Shown here one piece after another: positions 1-7,629 of a stretch of DNA of 8,437 nucleotides (within the stretch, counting starts at the first letter, position 1; every line of letters starts with the position of its first letter). The notes beneath the pieces are model-generated. The model saw nothing but the letters and a program-made list of their open reading frames with translations, had not been told where the DNA came from and did not search any database. The DNA is from CAZJYI01 sp964550025 (lineage in GTDB: Bacteria; Verrucomicrobiota; Kiritimatiellia; UBA8416; CAYOBW01), in contig CAZJYI010000297.1 of the NCBI GenBank assembly GCA_964550025.1, forward strand, positions 1-8,437. The letters run 5' to 3'. The translations under genes were made by a program, and so were the position numbers.

Positions 1-521
1 CGTTGCGGAATTGACGGAGCACGTTTCTCTGCCAATGACCTGCTATCCTGCTTGGACGAGGTGCCGCGACGCTCATGGCAGCCCGCGCAACTGCGGATTT
101 CATTCGGCATGACCTGTATCGTAGACCCCATGCGCTGAATCACCTTTCCCTCGGCGTCCAAGGCGTCGATGGAAATGTCCCTGATCGCCGGTGCACGAAA
201 GTGGGCCGAACCGTCGGGCTCCACCGGAACGGTGCCGATCAATCGCCGTACATAGAGCGTCCCGCGACCGATCGTGGGAGAAATGTCCCAGGCGTATCCC
301 CCGGTGTGCTTGTGTGTCTTGGGGACCTGCTCCATAATCTGCAGCGCCTTTACCTCGCCGCGTTTGACATGTGGCCCCAGTCCTTCGTAGACATCCTGTA
401 GTAAGAAGACGCCCGTATGGTCGTCCGGCTTGCGATTTGCTTCGACCGGATTTCGGTAGACGAATGCGGGAGAGCTTGGAGGGGCTCTACCAGAGTAGTT
501 GCTGCACGGGTGTTGCATCAT
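1..521 (-). CDS. HzsA-like (hydrazine synthase alpha, middle-domain type) c-type haem protein, 3' end outside window
   Basis: An open minus-strand frame runs from ATG at 521-519 off the left edge (about 173 codons visible). It encodes motifs typical of the HzsA-like family that is common in planctomycetes: GVFLLQDVYEGL (residues about 38-49), RLIGTVPVEPDGSAHFRAPA (about 96-115), then the c-type haem motif CAGCH at 89-75 followed by ERR. In anammox hydrazine synthase this domain follows a beta-propeller and carries a covalent haem. Most relatives outside anammox bacteria have no known function, so I do not claim hydrazine synthesis. The start overlaps the stop of the upstream propeller gene (ATGA) and is followed by a second ATG (518). 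No good ribosome binding site is visible, which suggests translational coupling. Oddities: no signal peptide, although cytochrome c haem is attached outside the cytoplasm, and the usual N-terminal propeller half of the family is absent. It could be a truncated remnant, or the second half of a protein whose first half is the neighbour. Confidence 0.72.
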   Translation of the reverse strand, partial: MMQHPCSNYSGRAPPSSPAFVYRNPVEANRKPDDHTGVFLLQDVYEGLGPHVKRGEVKALQIMEQVPKTHKHTGGYAWDISPTIGRGTLYVRRLIGTVPVEPDGSAHFRAPAIRDISIDALDAEGKVIQRMGSTIQVMPNEIRSCAGCHERRGTSSKQDSRSLAEKRAPSIPQ

Positions 522-2131
522 GGCTCTGCAACAGGGTCGAGCCTGATGATGCCGTGGGCATGACCTATCGATTCGCCGTCTTTCGTCTTTCCTGTTCCTG
601 CGTAGGAAAACGTCAGATAGCGGGTTTCTTTTGGTGTTGCCTTGTTGTCGATGAAGACCGACGGGTTGGCGAGAGAGCCGCCTGGGTTCAGCGCTATAGA
701 TGTGCCATGCGTCGCGTTGTATTCTTCGAATAGAATCTTATGGTCAACCACCACGTCGAAGATCACCCCGTTCTCGTCATGTTCCAGGTGCCAGTCCTTC
801 CAGTCCTTCGACGTGGCATCAAGAACAACCCGGTAGATATCCTGCCAGACCGGCCTGCCGTCATCTTTGTCGGTGCCGCGCAGGTTCGACTGGCTGCCCT
901 TACTGATGACGAAGATCTCAAAGTGAGTGTCATTGATTCGATTGATTGCCACATGGTTGATGTCGCCGGCCGGCCGAGTGCCGGGATGTGGGTTCTTCGG
1001 GTGATTCTGCAGCTTGAGGCGCTCGGCCATGACCACGCCCTCACCCGCTTTCATCCAATCCTGTACCGCGCAAAGGCGATTGTAGGAGGTAGCGTCGGGG
1101 CTTGTTTCAGGCATCCAGGAATAGTCGTTGGCGGTGTGTCCGTTGGCCGCTGGGTTGAAGGGGTTGGTTTCCGGCGCGCGGCTCAGGCGGCCTTCGCGTC
1201 CCATGGTGTAGAACCGGCCGTGCTGGGTGAAATGCTTGCCATAGCGGTACCCCCAAACGACCATTCGCTTTCTTCTGTCGCTATGGTACCCATCCACTGA
1301 GCAGATGGGGCCATACCCTTCATGACCGCCGCATTCGATGCCGTTAACTCGTGCAGCATTGAAGTTCCGGGCGTAGGGGCTGGTGGCGGCGAAATGCATA
1401 TGCCTCCCGATCCCGTTAAGGCCGCCGGCCGCTTCGATTTCCGCGGCGGGCAGGTCCAGGAATTGACCTTTGTCAAACCCATGGAAGAACAGAACAAACC
1501 GTTTGTTTCCATGGTCGATATAGATGTCGGGAGCGGAGATGTGGCCGATATGCAAGGGCTTCAGGTGCATGGCGCCTTCCAGTTCAAGCGTCATCGGCGT
1601 CCTGATCCAGCCCCCAACGGCCGCTCTTTTCCCATCAGGCGGAAGCAGTGTGGAAGATTCTATGGTGATGGGCTGGACCTTTGGCAGATGGCCGGCAACA
1701 AGATCTTCCATCGATTCGGCCCAGTTCATCAGAATACTGCCGCCGCCATGGTTGGAATGGTAGATGTAGTACCTGGCGGAGGGATCCTCGCGTTTGTCTG
1801 CCGGGACCCAGTCGGGGATCTGAATGATGCACGAGATCTCACTTGGTCCGACAATGTCGGGGTTGAGTAGAACGGGCTTGTACTTCCAGTCGCACGAACC
1901 GTCAGTCACGGGCGTCAGAGTGATCCGTGAATCTACCCCTTCAGGGCCGGCAGCGGGTCCGGACTGCGTTCCTGCTGACTTCCTCCGCTTCCTACGCTGC
2001 GTTTCTTCTTTTGCACCCTCCTCGGCTCTTGCTTTCTTCTTTGTCTTCTCTTTCCTGGCATCGGCGGGCTTCAGGCAAATCCCCGAAAGGAAGATCCCTG
2101 CCGCCGCCAACATGATGGCCGCTCTGCTCAT
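518..2131 (-). CDS. secreted glycosidase-like beta-propeller protein
   Basis: This 537-aa protein has a Sec-type signal peptide (residues 1-25, hydrophobic IMLAAAGIFLSGICL, likely cleavage after ADA). A very basic low-complexity linker follows (about 26-51, rich in K, R and E). The rest reads as repeated beta-strand blades of the kind found in five-bladed glycoside hydrolase folds such as GH43-like propellers: RYYIYHSNHGGGSI (120-133), HISAPDIYIDHGNKRFVLFFHG (about 197-218), a RHMHFAATSPYARNF blade (243-257), and a late DIYRVVLD blade (431-438). The HISAPD-plus-FHG pattern is seen in uncharacterised planctomycete propeller proteins. I cannot assign catalytic residues or a substrate, so this is a fold-level call. 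It starts 7 bases after the TAG of the M60-like gene, with only a weak ribosome-binding-site-like AGTAGG just upstream, and its TGA overlaps the ATG of the haem ORF. It may be a sugar-binding or sugar-cleaving exported protein, or the propeller half of a split propeller-haem protein. Confidence 0.72.
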   Translation of the reverse strand: MSRAAIMLAAAGIFLSGICLKPADARKEKTKKKARAEEGAKEETQRRKRRKSAGTQSGPAAGPEGVDSRITLTPVTDGSCDWKYKPVLLNPDIVGPSEISCIIQIPDWVPADKREDPSARYYIYHSNHGGGSILMNWAESMEDLVAGHLPKVQPITIESSTLLPPDGKRAAVGGWIRTPMTLELEGAMHLKPLHIGHISAPDIYIDHGNKRFVLFFHGFDKGQFLDLPAAEIEAAGGLNGIGRHMHFAATSPYARNFNAARVNGIECGGHEGYGPICSVDGYHSDRRKRMVVWGYRYGKHFTQHGRFYTMGREGRLSRAPETNPFNPAANGHTANDYSWMPETSPDATSYNRLCAVQDWMKAGEGVVMAERLKLQNHPKNPHPGTRPAGDINHVAINRINDTHFEIFVISKGSQSNLRGTDKDDGRPVWQDIYRVVLDATSKDWKDWHLEHDENGVIFDVVVDHKILFEEYNATHGTSIALNPGGSLANPSVFIDNKATPKETRYLTFSYAGTGKTKDGESIGHAHGIIRLDPVAEP

Positions 2132-2138
2132 GATGAAC

Positions 2139-5100
2139 CTACTTCACGTTTACGGTGACGGAACCCACCTGCATGCTGTCCCGATATGTCCTTGACTGAA
2201 TGCCGTATTGAAACTTGTCCGTACCTCTGAATCCGGGATTCGGCGTATACTTGATTTTCTGGTTGTTGCTGATCAACTCCGTCTTTCCGTTCTCAGTCTG
2301 CCCAACATAATGAATGTGAAGGCATTCGCGGTTTGAAGGGTCGGCAAAACGATGATCTTTATCGTTGCCCAGGGCATCGATGATCAACGGTCTGTTCGCA
2401 ACTGTTTGAGCGACATCATCGATCGGTATGATGGATATCGGCTTCCCAACGGGAATCAGGTATCTCTCAGGGATATTCTCCTCTGGCCCGAGTGCATTGG
2501 CGCGTCGAGACCAGGCGACAGCCGCTTCACCACCGCCCGACTTGTATAGCGCCATGTAATACCGTTCGCCTTTCTCAAGGTTGATCGGCCCCGCCTTCCC
2601 CGAAGTGGCTTTTGACAGGAGCATGGCTCCAGCCGGATCCGGACCCTTTGTATTCATTCTCAGGTCCGCGCCACCCTTCGCGCGAACCCAGAAGGTGTAC
2701 TCGCCACTCTCCGGCGCCTGCAGGTAGGCCCGTACCCTCACTGTGTCACCAACCAACCGCGTTTTGAACGACTGCGGCATGATTCTCGATTTCAACACCG
2801 TCACTCGTTCACCCGGTGAGTCGGCGAACCGGTCGCTCGCTTTCTGCCTCTTCTTACCCTTCTTCTTGCCGGACGTCCCTTCAGAGGCGCCAACCTGCAA
2901 CACTTCCGCAAGTGCGCCGTGTCCGTACAGCCGGAGCGCGTCGTCGGGATGCAGTATCTCGGCCGGCCCCACTACATCAATGTAGACCGTGAACGTCTGT
3001 TCCTGCCTTGTTTCCGGGTGCCTGACTCGATAGGCGAACGAGTCTCTGCCCTGCGCGTCGCGGTTGGGTGCATAAGTATACACGTTGTCGGATGACTCTT
3101 TTAGTTGTCCGAACGCGGGTTGCTTTGCAATGCCGAGAAACTCGGGCACAACCGCTCGCGCCTTTGACGTCAGTGCAAGGGTCATGCCCCTATCATCCGA
3201 CTGGTTGAAATCAAACACCGCAGGTGTGTTCTTTGCGACAACTTCTGACCTGTTGAAATAGCGTGACCCCAAGGGCAGCCATGGTTGAGCCTTCTTGACG
3301 ATCGGGTGGTTCCTGGTCTCATCGGTTATTGTGAATCCAAACACCTCGAAATAGGGTGTCAGGTTATAACCGCAGATATCAGCCCAGCGTATGATGTGAT
3401 CTTGTGCATGGACTTGCGCATCGCCCTTGTGCAAGCGAAACCTGGGATTGGTACCAGGGTCATCGTCTCGCAGTGCCCTGATGTCATCGGCGAAGTCTTT
3501 GTTCATCTTCCCCCAGACATCAATACCGTTCATGCCACTGTAGTCATACTGCCATTTGCAGTAGAGGAAGATCCCATGCGAAACGCCGGACTCTTTTCCT
3601 GCATGCATTTCCTCATCACTCACTCCATCCGGCCTTGTGAAGTAGTTGTGATTCGGAGTGGTGAGGTATGTTGAAAGGGTCTGGATGATATCGTGTGGAT
3701 CGTATGCGTGATATGGGACTTTCTCGCCCCTGATCTTGACGGTTCGAATGTCTGATACCCCTTCCGATCCGCCGCGCGCCCCGGGGCCCAAACCGGTCTT
3801 GTAGTTCTCATAGGCCGGCATCTGGTTGGCTCTGAATTCAACGTGGGTCCCCAGGGCTCTTGCCCAGGCGTAATTGGAACCGAAGAGCACGTGGCCGACC
3901 TTGTGTGCCGTCATACCGGCATCAGCCGTCAGGTCACTGATTTTGCTGCCCACCCCAACGGTTGACATTCGCCCCATCCGCGTGGGGTAACCCGGCTCGA
4001 CACCGGGAATCAGAATATCCGTGAGTCTTCGGGTTCGAGCTATTACAGAAGGCCCGACCTCGCATGCTTTACCATAGCTCGAGTCAAACATGGCGGCCCA
4101 CACTTCGATATCCGCCAGTCCGGAACGCTCAATGCTAACCCGGGGGACATCTACCCAGACGTTCTTGCAGATCGCGGCGATCTTATAGCCCGGGTACTCT
4201 GACAGCATGGCGGCGAAGTCCTGGTTGTTGTGTTTGCCTGAGACAAAACATGGATACCTGACCGCGCCCGTGATAGTGGCGAACACTTTTTCCGCTTCAC
4301 CGGCGACCCCCATCATCGCTGCAGCCTGGGCCTCCTCCATGTGCTTTCCACTTTCTGCTGTCTCCGTTCGCTCAGGGGGCCTGTAGCGGATGTAAATGAT
4401 TCCTCCAACAGGACTGGCAATCTTGACGGTCGCCTTGTCGATCGGGAAGGACTTCTGCATCAGCGGTGGGCGTTCGAAACAGAGCTCGCTGTGGTAGTTG
4501 TAGGGGTTCTCCACGTTGATATGAACGAAGTGTCCCTTGCCGATGAGCTCCGGCGCGTCAGAGAAGTCAATGGTGACGACCTCACCGGCCGGCGCATAGA
4601 ACTCCGTGATCTGCACTTCATCCCTGTATTGGGTCAGCCCAAATCTCTCTTCCCTGGTTCTCGGGGAGCTTGACTTCACCGGGTATCCGAGGAGATTGTC
4701 GACGATCTTGCTCTTCCGCATCTTCTCAGGCGGCAACTTGCTGAGAGCGACAGCTTCATGCATGCAAAGGGCCTTTTGAATGGGCCCGATAATCGCCGGG
4801 ATCCCTGCCGAGTGACCTCTCGTTCCGTCGGGTATTCGCCTGGGCTGCTTCAGCAACAGCAACTTGGCGTCAAGTTTGGCGAGCAGAGGATCACCGTCCG
4901 GCAAGACCTGGGTCATGGCCGCAATCTGCTGGCCGATCAGCGTCGCCACCGCCACAACCGGTTTCTGCGCCTCCAGATGAACCGTTCTTCTGCCTCGCTT
5001 CTCTGTGACGGGTCCCACCGGGACAAAGTTGGGATCGACTCGGTACTCAGCGGAACCGTTGTCCAGATCTTTGGATACCATGTGCAGATCGTCGATCGCA

Positions 5101-5600
5101 CTGAACATGTCGTCACTGTATTCCCGGGCCCACTGAACCGGAATATTGGTGTTGAAAGACTGATGNNNNNNNNNNNNNNNNNNNNNNNNNNNNNNNNNNN
5201 NNNNNNNNNNNNNNNNNNNNNNNNNNNNNNNNNNNNNNNNNNNNNNNNNNNNNNNNNNNNNNNNNGCCGCAACAAACGGACCTTTCGTCATGGACAGGTA
5301 CTCGTCCTTGGCCGGGTTCCCGATCAGTTTCTCGTTCATCGCCTCGTCGCTGTTGATTGCTCCCCTGGAGTAGAGCGCCGCGATGCGGGCCTCAGGGCCA
5401 AAAACAGCCAACACTCCCAGCGAATTCGCATACATTCCCTCCAATCCGTCGATGACCTCACCTGACTTGGGATCTACCACGATCTTCTCATAGCCGGTGT
5501 GGTCAATTCCGCCGGCCTGCGCGCAAGGAGGAACAAGCGTCGTGAAGACTACAGCGAAGAGAAGATAAATGGGACAGACGGGCTTCAGAATTCTATTCAT
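2139..5600 (-). CDS. secreted M60/enhancin-like protein with PA14-type and Ig-like domains; catalytic Glu replaced by Lys; contains assembly gap
   Basis: A 1153-codon frame with a signal peptide (residues 1-29, cleavage near CAQA). The segment around 55-150, broken by 34 X residues, resembles the N-terminal domain found before M60 domains (LGVLAVFGPEA; HQSF after the gap). Residues about 325-410 match the M60 beta domain (FYAPAGEVVTIDF, RPPLMQKSFPI, ASPVGGIIYIRY). Residues about 440-770 match the M60 peptidase region (ITGAVRYPCFVSGK, WVDVPR, and near the end GYNLTPYFEVFGF). M60 enzymes are gluzincins that cleave mucin-type glycoproteins through HExxH plus a distal Glu. Here the site reads HKVGH (566-570) with E588 and N592 downstream, so the ligands are kept and the general base is lost. 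An Ig/cadherin-like domain (about 785-877), a Lys-rich linker (911-921), a PA14-type domain (about 950-1050, SGEYTFWVRAKGGADL, GERYYMALYKSGGGEAAVAW) and a C-terminal Ig-like domain (1058-1153, PGFRGTDKFQYGI) follow. It is probably exported and glycan-binding, third in the sigma/FecR cluster. Confidence 0.85.
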   Translation of the reverse strand: MNRILKPVCPIYLLFAVVFTTLVPPCAQAGGIDHTGYEKIVVDPKSGEVIDGLEGMYANSLGVLAVFGPEARIAALYSRGAINSDEAMNEKLIGNPAKDEYLSMTKGPFVAXXXXXXXXXXXXXXXXXXXXXXXXXXXXXXXXXXHQSFNTNIPVQWAREYSDDMFSAIDDLHMVSKDLDNGSAEYRVDPNFVPVGPVTEKRGRRTVHLEAQKPVVAVATLIGQQIAAMTQVLPDGDPLLAKLDAKLLLLKQPRRIPDGTRGHSAGIPAIIGPIQKALCMHEAVALSKLPPEKMRKSKIVDNLLGYPVKSSSPRTREERFGLTQYRDEVQITEFYAPAGEVVTIDFSDAPELIGKGHFVHINVENPYNYHSELCFERPPLMQKSFPIDKATVKIASPVGGIIYIRYRPPERTETAESGKHMEEAQAAAMMGVAGEAEKVFATITGAVRYPCFVSGKHNNQDFAAMLSEYPGYKIAAICKNVWVDVPRVSIERSGLADIEVWAAMFDSSYGKACEVGPSVIARTRRLTDILIPGVEPGYPTRMGRMSTVGVGSKISDLTADAGMTAHKVGHVLFGSNYAWARALGTHVEFRANQMPAYENYKTGLGPGARGGSEGVSDIRTVKIRGEKVPYHAYDPHDIIQTLSTYLTTPNHNYFTRPDGVSDEEMHAGKESGVSHGIFLYCKWQYDYSGMNGIDVWGKMNKDFADDIRALRDDDPGTNPRFRLHKGDAQVHAQDHIIRWADICGYNLTPYFEVFGFTITDETRNHPIVKKAQPWLPLGSRYFNRSEVVAKNTPAVFDFNQSDDRGMTLALTSKARAVVPEFLGIAKQPAFGQLKESSDNVYTYAPNRDAQGRDSFAYRVRHPETRQEQTFTVYIDVVGPAEILHPDDALRLYGHGALAEVLQVGASEGTSGKKKGKKRQKASDRFADSPGERVTVLKSRIMPQSFKTRLVGDTVRVRAYLQAPESGEYTFWVRAKGGADLRMNTKGPDPAGAMLLSKATSGKAGPINLEKGERYYMALYKSGGGEAAVAWSRRANALGPEENIPERYLIPVGKPISIIPIDDVAQTVANRPLIIDALGNDKDHRFADPSNRECLHIHYVGQTENGKTELISNNQKIKYTPNPGFRGTDKFQYGIQSRTYRDSMQVGSVTVNVK
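5166..5265. other. assembly gap, 100 Ns
   Basis: Exactly 100 consecutive Ns lie inside the M60-like gene. A round 100 is the usual placeholder for a scaffold gap of unknown length. The flanks are open in the same frame, and both sides look like parts of one N-terminal domain (VFGPEA before the gap, HQSFN after it). A single gene with a modest amount of missing sequence is therefore the best reading, but the true length and residue numbering are unknown. Confidence 0.97.
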
Positions 5601-5612
5601 GGGAGTTTCCTT
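5601..5612 (-). promoter_or_regulatory. ribosome binding site of the M60-like gene
   Basis: On the minus strand AAGGA (5612-5608) sits 7 bases before the ATG at 5600, supporting this start. The surrounding 101-bp spacer to the FecR stop (5601-5701) is long for this otherwise overlapping cluster, so an internal promoter is possible. I see no convincing -35/-10 pair there. A small stem-loop (TCAGC / GCTGA, 5659-5675) has no T run after it and is not a clear terminator. Confidence 0.6.
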
Positions 5613-5701
5613 TGCATGCAGCTCTCACGGCGACATCGTATCACCGTTTGTTCTGTAGTCAGCCGAAAGAGCTGATGTATTAGGAGCAAACGCGAGTGCC
5701 C

Positions 5702-7075
5702 CTACTCATGCCTCTCGACCGGAACGACTACGATGCCGTACATGGACTGCTTGCCACGTTGTGTAGCGCCGACAGAACCGAGCAGCAATTCGCCGGGCTC
5801 CTGTACCGCAAGCCGCCAGACAGAAAAGACGGCGTCAATGCTCTTGCCCAGCCCGCTCAGATCGCGGTCCTTCTTGACCCTGTCGGGATAGCCATCCAGC
5901 CCGACATCATCCCCGGTATCTGCAAACGACTCATCCAGCCACGGCGGCAAAGGTGATTTGTCGTTGTACAGTACGTACACGTCGGCCAGGCGCGCAAGCT
6001 TGAGACGAATCTCAAGTGCGCCCTCGTCTCGGTCTCGGTTGAACGTCTTAATGTAGTCAGCCCCGTGAAGGAACGCCGGCATACCGTCCGCAGTCATGCT
6101 CTTCCACAAATGCCCCCGGTCAACATAGGCCTTGACTCCTTCGCGGAATCCGCCGGGAACGATCTCGTAGTACTTCTTGGCATCCGCAGTCCGCAGGTTG
6201 TCGCGAATGCCGTGGATGACGGAGCTTGGCGAAACAGACTCACCCACTGACCAGATCTCGGTCTCCGCCGAACGCGTGACCTGCATCACCCGCTGCAGGT
6301 CTCCCCGGCTGTCCACACGAATCGCTTCGCCCTTAATCAGTCGTTGGCGCCCCTCGGCCTTGCGGGCGGACCGTTGAACATCGACCTCTCCATCGAAAAC
6401 GACCACGTCGGTATGCTCCCCCTTGCGGACATGGACGCCAAATTCCGTGCCGAGATCGACCACTTCGGCATCCGGCGTTTCGACAACGAACCCCTTCGCG
6501 GATTCAGCGATGCGCACACTGACCTGGCCTTGTGTGACCCGCACACGCATGCCGGAAAGGACATCGACGACGCTGGGACCGTCACACCGGAGTGTCGCCC
6601 CGGATTTGAACTGCAGTTCAAGTTGCCCTCCGTCTGTTCGGAACCGGGTCGAGGAGAACGACGCGCCCTGGGTGATGGGTGGTTGGCCGTCGCTCCAGGT
6701 GACGCCATCTACTCGCGACGCCCAGCCGATCTCTGGGGATGGGCCGGAAGCAAACCATGTGGCGGCGAGTCCGATGACGATCACCAGAACGGCGGCGGCA
6801 ACCAACAGGGGCCGAGCCAAAGCACGGGGTATTGAACGACGGCGAATCCGCATCGGCTCCGGATTCTCGGTTTCGTCCTCAGCGATAAAACGTGCCGGTA
6901 CGGTTTCGCAATGCCACTGCAACATGCTGTGCAGACGCATGTGTTCGATGTACTCATCGAGGAGCGCCGGATCGTCCGCGAGTAACTTCTCAATCTGCTG
7001 ACGCTGCTCATCCTCGCACTGCTGATCCAAAAGCAGGTCGAGAGACTGTTCGATGCGTCTCTTTGAGCCACTCAT
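5702..7075 (-). CDS. FecR-like membrane regulator (anti-sigma/sensor) with extra C-terminal domain
   Basis: This 457-aa protein is a single-pass membrane regulator. Residues 1-55 are a cytoplasmic, charged helical segment (DLLLDQQCEDEQRQQIEKLL), the sort that contacts an ECF sigma factor. A membrane helix lies at about 85-109 (LARPLLVAAAVLVIVIGLAA). The FecR domain follows outside the membrane (about 140-235), with the signature GATLRCDGPSVVDV, GMRVRVTQGQVSV, VETPDAEVVDLGTEFGVHV and VVVFDGEVDV. Such proteins relay an envelope signal to the partner sigma factor. Residues about 285-457 form an extra domain (KKYYEIVPGGFREGVKAYVD, LPPWLDESFADTGDDVG) that I recognise as recurring behind FecR in planctomycete relatives but cannot name; ligand binding is a guess. 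The start is set by a strong ribosome binding site (GGAGGG, 7087-7082), and its ATG overlaps the sigma stop as ATGA, a sign of coupled, stoichiometric expression. The stop is TAG. Confidence 0.9.
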   Translation of the reverse strand: MSGSKRRIEQSLDLLLDQQCEDEQRQQIEKLLADDPALLDEYIEHMRLHSMLQWHCETVPARFIAEDETENPEPMRIRRRSIPRALARPLLVAAAVLVIVIGLAATWFASGPSPEIGWASRVDGVTWSDGQPPITQGASFSSTRFRTDGGQLELQFKSGATLRCDGPSVVDVLSGMRVRVTQGQVSVRIAESAKGFVVETPDAEVVDLGTEFGVHVRKGEHTDVVVFDGEVDVQRSARKAEGRQRLIKGEAIRVDSRGDLQRVMQVTRSAETEIWSVGESVSPSSVIHGIRDNLRTADAKKYYEIVPGGFREGVKAYVDRGHLWKSMTADGMPAFLHGADYIKTFNRDRDEGALEIRLKLARLADVYVLYNDKSPLPPWLDESFADTGDDVGLDGYPDRVKKDRDLSGLGKSIDAVFSVWRLAVQEPGELLLGSVGATQRGKQSMYGIVVVPVERHE

Positions 7076-7629
7076 GTTGCACCCTCCGCTGCCAGGCGCG
7101 TCTTGATGCAGCTCAGCAGGGCGGAGCGGATGCCAAACAAACGCACGGCCACGCGGTTGGCAGGTTCTGCAAGCCTCTCGGCAATGGCCCGCACGGCACG
7201 CTTATGGGTATACCGCTGCTCGATCAGATCCTGGTGATGCTCCGGAAGCTTGCCGATGCAGTGGTTCAGCGCCTTGAGGCGCCTGTCCGGATCGGCATCA
7301 GTCTGCTCGTACCGTGCCGCCAGGCGGTCGACGACCCGATCGTCAAAAACCAGCCGCGAACGTGAGAGAGTCTTGCGGTGCGCCATCACACGATAGTAGG
7401 CGAAGCGATAGGCCCACGGCAGGAAGGGCCGGGTGGAGTCGAATTCGTCGGATTTGGCCCACAAATCGACGTTGGTATCCTGCAGCACATCGGCGACGGC
7501 CGAAGAGCCGCCCAGCAACGTGTTGATATAAGCATACAGCCGTCGCTGGCTGCCTGTCAGGAGCTCAGCGAACTGGCGCGCTCGATCGTCCGTTGAGGTC
7601 GTCGATCTTCCTTGCATTCTGACACTCAC
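7072..7629 (-). CDS. ECF RNA polymerase sigma factor, Rhodopirellula/Verrucomicrobium type
   Basis: A sigma factor of up to 185 aa with the two-domain ECF layout. Region 2 is at about 24-95, with the core-binding and -10-recognising segment DVLQDTNVDLWAKSDEFD followed by FLPWAYRFAYYRVMAHRKT. Region 4 is at about 118-182, with LNHCIGKLPEHHQDLIEQRY and a helix-turn-helix (AVRAIAERLAEPANRVAVRL) that would read the -35 element. The FLPWAYRFAYYRVMAHRK pattern is typical of the family described from Rhodopirellula and Verrucomicrobium. It directs RNA polymerase to a small regulon, probably including this cluster, under control of the FecR-like partner encoded next with an ATGA overlap. The start is uncertain: GTG at 7629 has no ribosome binding site of its own and overlaps the stop of a 7-codon leader ORF (GTGA), and an in-frame ATG lies at 7617. 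Either start leaves both domains intact. Confidence 0.92.
   Translation of the reverse strand: MSVRMQGRSTTSTDDRARQFAELLTGSQRRLYAYINTLLGGSSAVADVLQDTNVDLWAKSDEFDSTRPFLPWAYRFAYYRVMAHRKTLSRSRLVFDDRVVDRLAARYEQTDADPDRRLKALNHCIGKLPEHHQDLIEQRYTHKRAVRAIAERLAEPANRVAVRLFGIRSALLSCIKTRLAAEGAT
7082..7087 (-). promoter_or_regulatory. strong ribosome binding site of the FecR-like gene
   Basis: GGAGGG lies inside the last codons of the sigma gene, 6 bases before the ATG at 7075. It fixes the FecR start and is the best Shine-Dalgarno sequence in the cluster besides that of the leader ORF. Confidence 0.75.

Noticed and set aside
75..401. 108-aa plus-strand open frame
   Set aside because: The opposite strand encodes the HzsA-like domain with the CAGCH motif in a continuous frame, so this one is antisense noise.
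1..521. Hydrazine synthase, hence an anammox organism
   Set aside because: Only the middle-domain family is recognised; such HzsA-like proteins are widespread in non-anammox planctomycetes, and no hzsB/hzsC or hydrazine dehydrogenase gene is in view.
740..1300. 186-aa plus-strand frame opposite the propeller gene
   Set aside because: No ribosome binding site, no motifs, and the minus-strand frame has a signal peptide and blade-like repeats.
4758..5465. 235-aa plus-strand open frame across the gap
   Set aside because: It is a shadow of the M60-like gene, is kept open partly by the Ns, and has no recognisable motifs.
5659..5675. Stem-loop between the FecR-like and M60-like genes as a terminator
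   Set aside because: The stem is only 5 bp and has no T run on the minus strand.
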